Source: JBLIOB01 sp047639575
Lineage (GTDB): Bacteria; Bacteroidota; Bacteroidia; Flavobacteriales_D; Parvicellaceae
DNA length: 5,885 nucleotides
Assembly: GCA_047639575.1 (NCBI GenBank)
Contig: JBLIOB010000271.1
Location: 1-5,885 of the forward strand
Direction: 5' to 3'
Shown here: piece by piece, positions 1 through 5,885 of the stretch
Numbering within the stretch: the first letter of the stretch is position 1
Layout: every line of letters begins with the position of its first letter
Made by a program: the position numbers and the translations under genes
Notes under the pieces: model-generated
Seen by the model: the letters and a program-made list of their open reading frames with translations, nothing else
The model's database searches: none
Told to the model about the DNA's origin: nothing

Positions 1-441
1 AGTCTTATCATCATCGGCAAATGATCCCTCCATTAAAACGATGCCCTTGCGACCATACCATTTAGCGGGGCCATTCTTTTTTCCATTTTTGATTGTAAAA
101 GTTAAAGCGACTTTAGTCGTGTCTTTTTTAGAATAACCTTGTTTGAGTTTGAATAATTTAAATGAAGCAAAACCTTTGGGTTCAAAAACGATATACTTTC
201 CATCTGGTAAAGAATCGAAATACGGTACGATGTCAGCCTCGATTGGGCTAGAAGATCTGTTGTTATCATCAAAAAAGTCCCACTCTTTTTGGTATAAAGG
301 AAATTTAACTCCTGAAGTATAAATGCCTCCTTGCCTTGCTGGGTAGACAGTGTAGATTTCATCGTTATATTCAGAAATAGGCATTTGTGCTGAGGAGATA
401 AGTGCACAGAATACAATTATAACAGAAAATAAATATTTCAT
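1..441 (-). CDS. Secreted YwqK/MORN-repeat-like protein, partial (N-terminal 147 residues)
   Basis: The reading frame opens at ATG 441 and stays open to the left edge, so the C-terminus is outside the window. Residues 1-18 form a type I signal peptide: Lys2, a hydrophobic core and an SSA-Q cleavage site near 18/19. Cys12 lies inside the core and is not a lipobox. The export route is therefore Sec, to the periplasm or beyond. Residues 19-110 are an unrecognised polar and aromatic stretch. From about 112 the pattern changes to FTIKNGKKNGPAKWYGRKG followed by LMEGSF. This alternation of an 'NGxxxGxxxxY' turn and an 'xxEGxF' strand resembles YwqK-family or MORN_2 beta-hairpin repeats, which are common in exported Bacteroidota proteins. 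More repeats would be expected beyond the edge. Such proteins are often labelled 'YwqK family antitoxin', but a signal peptide makes an antitoxin role unlikely (inference). A 134-base gap separates the gene from hemW, so it probably has its own promoter. The frame is well supported; the family call is moderate and the function unknown. Confidence 0.8.
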   Translation of the reverse strand, partial: MKYLFSVIIVFCALISSAQMPISEYNDEIYTVYPARQGGIYTSGVKFPLYQKEWDFFDDNNRSSSPIEADIVPYFDSLPDGKYIVFEPKGFASFKLFKLKQGYSKKDTTKVALTFTIKNGKKNGPAKWYGRKGIVLMEGSFADDDKT

Positions 442-575
442 GTTTTGGTTGGTTTTCAAGCTTGGTTAAAGGTAATTTGAACTAATACCCAATAGTAAAA
501 AGCTCAAAGCAGCTAAAAGTTACATTTTAAAGGAGAGTTAATTCAATGTTTTTTCATAAAACGTCAATTAAAAAA

Positions 576-1703
576 TTATATTTTATCTAGAAATAAATCA
601 GAAGTTATAGCGTCAGAGATGAATTTTCCCGAATCCGATAATTTATAAATTGAGTTTTCAGTCGTCACATATTTTTGATCTAACCACTTTTCGATAATGC
701 CGAGAAATGACGTTTCATTAAAACAACTGAATTCCCGAAGCGTTACCAAAGAAATTCCAAATGAAGTTCGCAGGCCAGTCATAAGATATTCGTTGAATTG
801 ATCTTCTATTGATAAGATCTCTTTTTCAAAATAAGTTAGACCTGTGTTAATGGCTTTTATATATCTAGGGTTGTTTCTAATATTCCAAGATCTAGAAGTC
901 CCGTTGAAGGAATGGGCCGAAGGTCCAGCGCCTAAATAATGTTTTTGTTTCCAATAATTAGAATTGTGGACTGCGTAATTCCCTGGCTTACCGAAGTTGG
1001 ATATTTCATACTGATCGTATCCGGCTTTTCTTAAGCTCCTTTGCATCATTTTAAATTGACCCAAGGCATCTTCGTCCGTTGGAAGTGAAATCGTTTTTTC
1101 AGATTGCCATTTGTGAAATACAGTCTTTTCTTCGATGGTTAAACAGTAAGCACTAATATGCGGCACATTTAACTCAATTGCCTTGGTTAAATTTGCCTCC
1201 CAAGCGTCATCAGACAGATTTGGGACTCCATAAATTAAGTCAATTGTTATGTTTTCAAACCCAAGAGATTGTGCATCACCAACACATGATAAAGCTTCTT
1301 CTGAATTATGAGCCCGGTTCATTAAGGTCAAATCCTGTTCTCGAAACGACTGAATTCCTATGCTTAACCTGTTAATACCTGACTTTTTTAATTCTTTTAA
1401 CTTGGTGAGATTTAGATCATCAGGGTTCGCTTCTAGGGTGATTTCGGGAGATGATGTTATTTCGTAATTGGACCTTACCGTAGCCAATAATGATTCGATC
1501 TCCTCTTGATTCAGAAGGCTAGGGGTTCCACCTCCGAAATAGATAGTTTCAATAGGATCTGTTAAGTAATCTTTACGAGAGATTAATTCCTGTTCAATCG
1601 ATTTAACAAGGGCGTCTTTTGTACCTAATGATGTTGAGAAATGAAAATCGCAATAATTACACGCTTGCTTGCAAAAAGGGATATGTATGTAAATTCCACT
1701 CAA
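576..1703 (-). CDS. hemW: HemW heme chaperone (radical SAM, HemN-like), TTG start
   Basis: A 375-residue protein of normal HemW length. The N-terminal GIYIHIPF leads into the radical-SAM motif C11xxxC15xxC18, whose cysteines bind the [4Fe-4S] cluster. Residue 20 is Phe where true HemN coproporphyrinogen dehydrogenases carry a fourth Cys, which points to HemW. Other conserved blocks are GGGTPS (57-62), EANP (91-94), RLSIGIQSF (112-120), IDLIYGVP (154-161), YEISNF (232-237), the HemW heme-binding motif HNxxYW (246-251) and GAGPSAHSF (258-266). A C-terminal winged-helix-like domain follows from about 300. HemW binds heme and is thought to deliver it to cytochromes and other respiratory proteins; many databases mislabel it as coproporphyrinogen III oxidase. 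The start must be TTG at 1703: a TAA lies two codons upstream and the first internal Met is residue 128 or later. The gene follows the lipoprotein gene by 23 bases with no terminator, so it is probably last in the operon. Confidence 0.93.
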   Translation of the reverse strand: MSGIYIHIPFCKQACNYCDFHFSTSLGTKDALVKSIEQELISRKDYLTDPIETIYFGGGTPSLLNQEEIESLLATVRSNYEITSSPEITLEANPDDLNLTKLKELKKSGINRLSIGIQSFREQDLTLMNRAHNSEEALSCVGDAQSLGFENITIDLIYGVPNLSDDAWEANLTKAIELNVPHISAYCLTIEEKTVFHKWQSEKTISLPTDEDALGQFKMMQRSLRKAGYDQYEISNFGKPGNYAVHNSNYWKQKHYLGAGPSAHSFNGTSRSWNIRNNPRYIKAINTGLTYFEKEILSIEDQFNEYLMTGLRTSFGISLVTLREFSCFNETSFLGIIEKWLDQKYVTTENSIYKLSDSGKFISDAITSDLFLDKI

Positions 1704-1726
1704 ATTTTAAAATCTAAAAAAGTCAA

Positions 1727-2617
1727 TTAGGCTGAACAATCGCAAAGATCATCAATCCAAAAATACCAGTGGTCGTTTGCATTGAAAAAGTAAAGGTTAA
1801 CGCTCGAATATTCGTTGCTCATTACTAAAACTTTAGCGAATCCTTTGGCGTTGATTTTAGAATCAAGAGCGGGCTTAAACGATTCTCCATCTCTTGCCAT
1901 ATCATTAAAGCTAGGGAGGTTACTTTTTTCAATAAATTGGTAATACAAACCATTGGAAGCACCTTCGTATCCTTCACAGGCATTACCAGTTGGCATGTTT
2001 GAAGTAATTAAATAGGGCTCTATAATTGGTTCGGGTTTGTATAATCCAAAATCTCGACCAAGTGAGCAATAAGCACCTGGATTAAATGAACAAAGTAACT
2101 CAACTTGATTATGTAGATGTTTTTGGATCTGGTCCTTCTTGCCAAGCTTATAATCTTTATAAAACATACGAAGTTGGCTTTCTAATGAGTAAGAAGCATT
2201 TAATGCCGTTAATGAGATAAGATCTTCTTTGAAATAAAGGGCTTCGTTTTCGCCAGCTTCAGAGAATTCACCTACTTTCCATTCAACCTGATAGTTCTGG
2301 CAAGCGCGCGCCAATACTTGATCAGAATTCAAATGAACAAGGACTCCTTTTTTTGTTCTGAATGATGCAATAGCATAGTCAGCATCATCGCTAAATGAAA
2401 CAAACTCTAACGTGTCAAAGAAAATTTCATCTTCCTTCCAGTCATTTTTACCAATCCTCAAATCGGAAATAAATCCGTTCAGATTTCTTACATCGGAAAT
2501 TACTAGCTCCACTTCTGAATTAGGGTCGTTTTCGGGCAAATCATTCCAGTCTGGGTTTTGCTTGCTTTCGCAGCAGAAAAAGAACAGGACGCATATGAAG
2601 GGAGTCAGTTTTCTCAC
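1727..2617 (-). CDS. Predicted lipoprotein of unknown function, GTG start
   Basis: I do not recognise the family of this 296-residue protein. It begins MRKLTPFICVLFFFCCESKQ: a basic N-terminus, a short hydrophobic core and a Cys pair (15-16), then a polar acidic stretch. This looks like a type II signal peptide with a non-canonical lipobox, so a lipid-anchored envelope protein is likely; with Glu at position +2 the final membrane cannot be assigned. The mature part has no other membrane segment. Cysteines lie at 106, 176, 184, 214, 292 and 294; such spacing could allow disulfides in the periplasm (inference). Trp, Tyr and Phe are frequent near the end (280-290), and the chain closes with DDLCDCSA. 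The start is GTG at 2617: there is no ATG between it and the TAA at 2647-2645, and the next Met is residue 151, which would remove the signal peptide. It lies 30 bases after the transporter stop and 23 before hemW, so it is probably co-transcribed with both. Confidence 0.82.
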   Translation of the reverse strand: MRKLTPFICVLFFFCCESKQNPDWNDLPENDPNSEVELVISDVRNLNGFISDLRIGKNDWKEDEIFFDTLEFVSFSDDADYAIASFRTKKGVLVHLNSDQVLARACQNYQVEWKVGEFSEAGENEALYFKEDLISLTALNASYSLESQLRMFYKDYKLGKKDQIQKHLHNQVELLCSFNPGAYCSLGRDFGLYKPEPIIEPYLITSNMPTGNACEGYEGASNGLYYQFIEKSNLPSFNDMARDGESFKPALDSKINAKGFAKVLVMSNEYSSVNLYFFNANDHWYFWIDDLCDCSA

Positions 2618-2647
2618 GAGTGTAAAGATAGTTGTTTGATGGTTTTA

Positions 2648-3988
2648 TTAGTCAATTACCTCATTGTTGAGTTTGACGGTTGACTTAGTTAATTCTGAGC
2701 TAATCTCTTCTAATGTTTTCCCTTTCGTTTCGGGCATTTTTAACTTTACCCAAATAAATTGTCCGACCATCATAAACGCGAAAATTGCGAAAACCGTTCC
2801 TGCCCCGATGGATGAAATCAACAATGGAATAAACGAAGGAATTAAAGCCGCTAATATCCAGTGAACTGAACATCCGAATGCTTGGCCTGACGCTCGTAAA
2901 TGATTAGGGAATAATTCAGAAATGAACACCCAAATTACTGTTCCTTGACCGATAGCATGTGAGGCGATAAATAAGAAAAAGAAAATAGGAATTGTAAATC
3001 CCTGCCAGCCGTTAAAAAAAGCAATTGCAACTAATGATAGACTAACAACATATCCTACAGATCCGATGTACATCATGCGCTTTCTTCCTAATCGATCTAT
3101 TAGAATCATACCAATTATCGTGAAAAGTAAATTGACTGCTCCAATTCCGATACTGCTCAAAAGTGCTGCGTTTTTGGCAAGGCCAGCTTCTTCAAAAATT
3201 CTGGATCCATAATACATAAAGGCGTTGATGCCCGAAAATTGGTTGAAAAACGCAATGAAAAAAACCAAAAATAAAGCCGGCCGGTATTTTTTCATGAAGA
3301 TATTTTCGTGATTTTTCACATCTTCTGAATTGACTTGTTTTGCAAATTCTTCAACACTTACATTGGGGCTTATGGTTGCTAAAGTTTTGATTGCTTCTTG
3401 CTCTCGCCCCTTGATGGCGAGCCACCTTGGGCTTTTAGGGACAAATAATATTGCGACTCCATAAAAGATAGCAGGAACGGCTTCAATTCCAATCATCCAT
3501 CTCCATGCATTTTCACCAAAATCCTTAAATAAATAATTGGAAACAAAAGCTCCAAGAACTCCAAGTACAATGCTTAATTGATAAGTGGCCACCAACCACC
3601 CTCTCGATTTGGCTGGGGCAATTTCAGAAATATAAGCTGGTGCGGCTATGGTTGACGCTCCAACACCAAGGCCTCCGAGCAATCGAAACATGGAAAATAA
3701 GTAAGGGTCACTAACTAAAGCTGAGCCTATTGCAGAAACAAAGAATAAGATTCCGATTCCAATTAACGTGTTCTTTCTTCCAAACTTATTTGTTGGGATT
3801 CCTCCAAATATTGCTCCGATCACTGTTCCCCACAGCGCCATGGAAATCACTACAAAGCCATGGAAAGTGTCTGAAGAGCCCCAAAGAGCTTGTAGTTTTT
3901 TATCAGCTCCGGAGATCACAACTGTGTCAAACCCAAAAAGAAAACCTGCAAGAGCCACAGTTGCCGACCAAAATATAATCTTCATCAT
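2648..3988 (-). CDS. Sugar-porter family MFS transporter (probable sugar:H+ symporter)
   Basis: A 446-residue, very hydrophobic protein with the twelve-helix plan and the signature motifs of the sugar porter family (XylE, GLUT). Helix 1 has GFDTVVISGA (19-28); loop 2-3 has NKFGRK (67-72). Then come PAYISEIAPAKSRG (117-130), VPKSPRWLA (183-191), NQFSGIN in helix 7 (249-255), DRLGRK (298-303), IWVFISELFP (352-361) and PETKGKT (419-425). Asp21 and Arg102 match the XylE pair Asp27/Arg133 involved in proton coupling, which suggests H+ symport. Gln137, Gln250, Asn255 and Trp353 match known sugar-contact positions, but the first Gln of the usual QQ pair in helix 7 is Asn249. Import of a hexose or pentose across the inner membrane is likely; the kinase next door suggests glucose (inference). 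The start ATG at 3988 overlaps the kinase stop as ATGA. A second ATG follows at 3985, so either could be used. The overlap suggests translational coupling. Confidence 0.93.
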   Translation of the reverse strand: MMKIIFWSATVALAGFLFGFDTVVISGADKKLQALWGSSDTFHGFVVISMALWGTVIGAIFGGIPTNKFGRKNTLIGIGILFFVSAIGSALVSDPYLFSMFRLLGGLGVGASTIAAPAYISEIAPAKSRGWLVATYQLSIVLGVLGAFVSNYLFKDFGENAWRWMIGIEAVPAIFYGVAILFVPKSPRWLAIKGREQEAIKTLATISPNVSVEEFAKQVNSEDVKNHENIFMKKYRPALFLVFFIAFFNQFSGINAFMYYGSRIFEEAGLAKNAALLSSIGIGAVNLLFTIIGMILIDRLGRKRMMYIGSVGYVVSLSLVAIAFFNGWQGFTIPIFFFLFIASHAIGQGTVIWVFISELFPNHLRASGQAFGCSVHWILAALIPSFIPLLISSIGAGTVFAIFAFMMVGQFIWVKLKMPETKGKTLEEISSELTKSTVKLNNEVID

Positions 3989-4740
3989 AATTTGCCTGAT
4001 TGACTTTGATGACTGAATATGGCTGCGCCAATAATTCCTGCATCATTTTGAAATTTGGAAACGGTAACGGGCTCTAAAATGCTTATCCAATTTTTGAACG
4101 TGTTAAACTTTTCGCTTAACCCTCCTCCTATGATGAGGTGGTCAGGTGAACTAATTCGTACTACATGATGTAAGAATACATCAAATCGCGCGGTCCATTC
4201 TTCCAAATCAAGGTTCTCGTTTTTTTTCGCAGATCCAGCAGCAAAGAACTCAATTGGTTTGCCATTGGTATACAGCATCCTGCCTAATTCGAAATTTGGG
4301 ACTAGTAATCCATCTTGAAAAACTGCCGAACCCAGACCAGTTCCTATTGTAATTAAAATCACTTTTCCATTTAACCCTTTACCCGCTCCAAGAGACATTT
4401 CTGCTATTCCCGCTAAATCAGCATCATTAGCTACTGAAAAACGAAGTCCATTGCAGTAATTTGAAAATAAGTCATCGATTTGAACACCTATCCATTCTGG
4501 ACTGATATTACCTGCAGTTTTACAGCAACCGTCAATTACTACGGTTGGGAAACAACATCCTACAGGGCCAGTCCAGTTATATGAAGTAACCATTTTTTTC
4601 ACTGAGCAGGAAATGGAGTTGGGGGTAGCTGGTTGAGGAGTAACCAATTCTTTTCTTTCTGAAATAAGTTGGCCAGTGGCAGTGTCAACTATCCCTCCTT
4701 TAATTCCAGACCCACCAATATCTAATCCTAATATTTCCAT
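3985..4740 (-). CDS. ppgK: ROK-family sugar kinase, polyphosphate-glucokinase type
   Basis: A 251-residue protein, normal for polyphosphate glucokinase (EC 2.7.1.63), which phosphorylates glucose to glucose-6-phosphate in the cytoplasm using polyphosphate and often ATP. The order of motifs fits that subfamily: phosphate-1 loop GLDIGGSGIKG (5-15), TPQPATP (34-40), FPTVVIDG (64-71), TAGN (75-78), ANDADLAG (104-111) with Asp106 the likely catalytic base, TIGTGLGSAVF (131-141), LVPNFELG (146-153), IIGGGLS (203-209) and NDAGIIGAA (232-240). The Cys-rich zinc motif of ordinary ROK kinases and repressors is absent, as expected for PpgK. There is no N-terminal helix-turn-helix, so it is not a ROK repressor. 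The oddity is ELGR (151-154) where the family has ELGH, a sugar-binding His; the codon is AGG. Phosphoryl donor and exact sugar cannot be read from sequence. It is the first gene of the minus-strand operon and overlaps the transporter gene, as expected for uptake plus trapping. Confidence 0.85.
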   Translation of the reverse strand: MEILGLDIGGSGIKGGIVDTATGQLISERKELVTPQPATPNSISCSVKKMVTSYNWTGPVGCCFPTVVIDGCCKTAGNISPEWIGVQIDDLFSNYCNGLRFSVANDADLAGIAEMSLGAGKGLNGKVILITIGTGLGSAVFQDGLLVPNFELGRMLYTNGKPIEFFAAGSAKKNENLDLEEWTARFDVFLHHVVRISSPDHLIIGGGLSEKFNTFKNWISILEPVTVSKFQNDAGIIGAAIFSHQSQSGKL

Positions 4741-4871
4741 TTGCCAGCCTTAAGTTATAATTAATTAGAAACAAGAGGATTGAAAATCAATCTGGATTCA
4801 CCATGATTCGTCAAAAATGTATCTTTCCTAAAAATGCGTCATTATGAGATCAACTAAAAAGGCCAGCACCT
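4741..4871. promoter_or_regulatory. Divergent intergenic region between sugar operon and sigma factor gene
   Basis: These 131 AT-rich bases separate two outward-reading genes, so both promoters should lie here or just inside the genes. Bacteroidota promoters have a -7 box TAnnTTTG and a -33 TTG. The nearest matches are TATCTTTC at 4820-4827 on the plus strand and TACATTTT at 4814-4821 on the minus strand. Each matches all but the last base, and they overlap at 4820-4821. Neither has a convincing -33 box at the proper spacing. For the sigma gene, AGG at 4860-4862 is a weak ribosome-binding site nine bases before the ATG. Nothing similar precedes the kinase. That promoters lie here follows from the gene layout; the individual boxes are weak. 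Confidence 0.4.
4778..4792. repeat. Short perfect inverted repeat GATTGA-AAA-TCAATC
   Basis: Two 6-base arms around a 3-base centre form a perfect inverted repeat in the divergent intergenic region, 37 bases upstream of the kinase start. It could be an operator half-site pair for a dimeric regulator of the sugar operon, or chance in AT-rich DNA. There is no T-run pattern that would make it a terminator. Confidence 0.3.
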
Positions 4872-5441
4872 ATGAATATTAACAAAACCTATCATAAATC
4901 GGAACAGCAGATTGACGAGGAGCAGAAGGAAATCCTTCGTGCCAAGGAAGATCGAAAGTTTTTTGCTCCGATTTATAAGCGATACCATCGCCAGATCTTG
5001 AAGTTCGTTTATCAGCGGACAGATGATGCTGATCTTGCCGCAGACATAACGCAGCAAATATTTATTAAAGCAATGTTGAAACTGGATAAGTATGAGTTTC
5101 GTGGTTTGCCCTTTTCAAGTTGGTTGTTCAGAGTAGCAATGAATGAATTAAACCAACATTTCAGAAAAAACAGTAAGCATCGTACGGTCAATATGGATGA
5201 TACGATAATGCATAATATGGTGGAGGAACTGGAGGACACTGGAGATTTAGAAGATCGAAAAAGGAGTCTTCCAAATGCCTTAAAGCAACTTTCACCAGAC
5301 GATTTTCAATACATCGAAATGCGTTTTATGGAAAGTAGACCGTTTAAAGAGATTGCTGAATTGCTTGATATTACAGAGAATAATGCGAAGGTTAAAACCT
5401 ATCGGATATTAAAAAAATTAAATAATCTAATGACGTCATGA
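4872..5441 (+). CDS. ECF-type RNA polymerase sigma-70 family sigma factor
   Basis: A 189-residue protein with only sigma regions 2 and 4, the ECF plan. Region 2 spans about 27-101: the helix FAPIYKRYHRQILKFVYQRT, then DADLAADITQQIFIKA (52-67) for core polymerase binding, then FSSWLFRVAMNELNQHFRK (81-99) for -10 melting and recognition. An acidic linker (109-130) joins it to region 4 at about 133-183. Its helix-turn-helix is FKEIAELLDITENNAKVKTYRILKKL (158-183), which reads the -35 element. Residues 1-26 are a polar, charged extension. An in-frame TGA at 4845 leaves ATG 4872 as the only plausible start; AGG nine bases upstream is a weak ribosome site. The stop overlaps the next start as ATGA, so the membrane protein is translationally coupled and may control this factor. 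The regulon cannot be read from the sequence. The family is certain, the subgroup not assigned. Confidence 0.93.
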   Translation: MNINKTYHKSEQQIDEEQKEILRAKEDRKFFAPIYKRYHRQILKFVYQRTDDADLAADITQQIFIKAMLKLDKYEFRGLPFSSWLFRVAMNELNQHFRKNSKHRTVNMDDTIMHNMVEELEDTGDLEDRKRSLPNALKQLSPDDFQYIEMRFMESRPFKEIAELLDITENNAKVKTYRILKKLNNLMTS

Positions 5442-5885
5442 AGGAATCAAAGTTCAACTTAAATCAGAAGTCGCTCAGCGATGCAGATTTTGAAAAAGCC
5501 GAAAACTTCGATGAAGTTTTAAAAGGCTACAACGAAGCAAAAGGATCTTCATCTGGAAATGGGGGCGGAAAGTCTCCATTGAAATGGTGGTTAGGAGGCG
5601 GTGCTGCTGTGCTGGCCGGGCTTGCGCTATTATTCATGTTAAACCGTGATAAAGATTTGCCTGATACAGAACAAATCTCCAAGCAAGAGCTTGTTGCTCC
5701 GCCTCTTGATGATCTTGATGTTGCATCGGATCAGTATAATCTTATTGCAGAAAATGGAGGGGTGATTAGCCATAATGGATCTACTATAACCGTACCTGAA
5801 AATGCATTTTTAGACAGCAATGGAAATGTTGTAAACGGTGATGTGGAAATAAGATATAGAGAGTTTCACGGCTTAGCCGATATTT
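5438..5885 (+). CDS. Single-pass membrane protein, possible anti-sigma partner, partial (N-terminal 149 residues)
   Basis: The frame starts at ATG 5438, inside the last codons of the sigma gene, and is open to the right edge; the C-terminus is missing. Residues 1-47 are polar and probably cytoplasmic, with a Gly/Ser/Asn-rich stretch at 36-45. One membrane helix follows at about 50-68 (WWLGGGAAVLAGLALLFML), then NRDK. The rest would be periplasmic: an acidic linker (71-98), then the start of a beta-rich domain (101-149) containing ENGGVI, GSTITVPENAF and GDVEIRYREF. I recall that pattern from uncharacterised Bacteroidota membrane proteins; it also loosely resembles the start of ZU5-like domains (low confidence). 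Topology and coupling to an ECF sigma gene suggest an anti-sigma factor or a signal sensor. However, the short N-terminal segment shows no ZAS-type His/Cys motif and no FecR-type domain, so this is inference. It could instead be an effector regulated by the sigma factor. Confidence 0.8.
   Translation, partial: MKESKFNLNQKSLSDADFEKAENFDEVLKGYNEAKGSSSGNGGGKSPLKWWLGGGAAVLAGLALLFMLNRDKDLPDTEQISKQELVAPPLDDLDVASDQYNLIAENGGVISHNGSTITVPENAFLDSNGNVVNGDVEIRYREFHGLADI

Noticed and set aside
102..416. A 104-codon open frame on the minus strand overlapping the left-edge gene
   Set aside because: It is out of frame with the 441-to-1 frame, which has a clear signal peptide and repeat motif and is open to the edge. 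The shorter frame has no recognisable features and is a shadow.
501..514. Possible hemW terminator, AGCT-caaagc-AGCT followed on the minus strand by a short T-run
   Set aside because: The stem is only four base pairs and only half GC, too weak to call a terminator.
1178..1375. Plus-strand open frame inside hemW
   Set aside because: It lies wholly antisense to conserved HemW motifs and has no family signature.
2412..2639. Plus-strand open frame over the start of the lipoprotein gene
   Set aside because: Antisense shadow; low-complexity Ser/Phe-rich product from the complement of the signal-peptide region.
2664..2864. Plus-strand open frame inside the transporter gene
   Set aside because: Antisense to the well-supported C-terminal part of the transporter, including PETKG.
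3730..4016. Two overlapping plus-strand open frames of 82 codons each
   Set aside because: Both are antisense to the transporter N-terminus, where the family motifs fix the real frame.
4854..5239. Minus-strand open frames of 67 and 75 codons over the sigma factor gene
   Set aside because: Antisense to sigma regions 2.1-2.4; no independent support.
5430..5439. Perfect 10-base palindrome ATGACGTCAT at the sigma/membrane-protein junction
   Set aside because: It falls on the last codons and the overlapping ATGA, within coding sequence, and is short enough to arise by chance. No operator role is supported.

Overview
The window looks like an ordinary stretch of chromosome from an AT-rich member of the Bacteroidota, probably near the Flavobacteriales (inference). 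The signs are A/T-rich leaders with little Shine-Dalgarno sequence, a HemW with the N-terminus usual in that phylum, a ROK kinase of the polyphosphate-glucokinase type, and an ECF sigma factor overlapping a gene for a single-pass membrane protein whose outer domain I associate with Bacteroidota. I see no mobile element, CRISPR array, tRNA or rRNA.

Layout. From 4740 down to 576 four genes run on the minus strand, tightly packed and probably one operon. In transcription order they are a polyphosphate-glucokinase-like ROK kinase, a sugar-porter MFS transporter overlapping it by 4 bases, an unrecognised predicted lipoprotein with a GTG start, and the radical-SAM heme chaperone HemW with a TTG start. 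After a 134-base gap, another minus-strand gene (441 to 1, running off the left edge) encodes a secreted protein with a YwqK/MORN-like repeat. On the plus strand from 4872, an ECF sigma factor overlaps by 4 bases a gene for a membrane protein that runs off the right edge. The 131-base gap between the kinase and the sigma factor must hold the divergent promoters.

How they may work together. The transporter and kinase make a plain sugar-uptake module: proton-coupled import, then phosphorylation to trap the sugar. The lipoprotein and hemW seem to be co-transcribed with it, with no obvious biochemical link. The sigma factor and membrane protein are arranged like a sigma/anti-sigma pair, but the membrane protein shows no anti-sigma domain that I recognise.

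Points worth a second look are the His-to-Arg change in the kinase ExGH motif, the forced TTG and GTG starts, the unknown cysteine-containing lipoprotein inside a sugar operon, and the possible anti-sigma protein. I found no clear case of a wholly new system.
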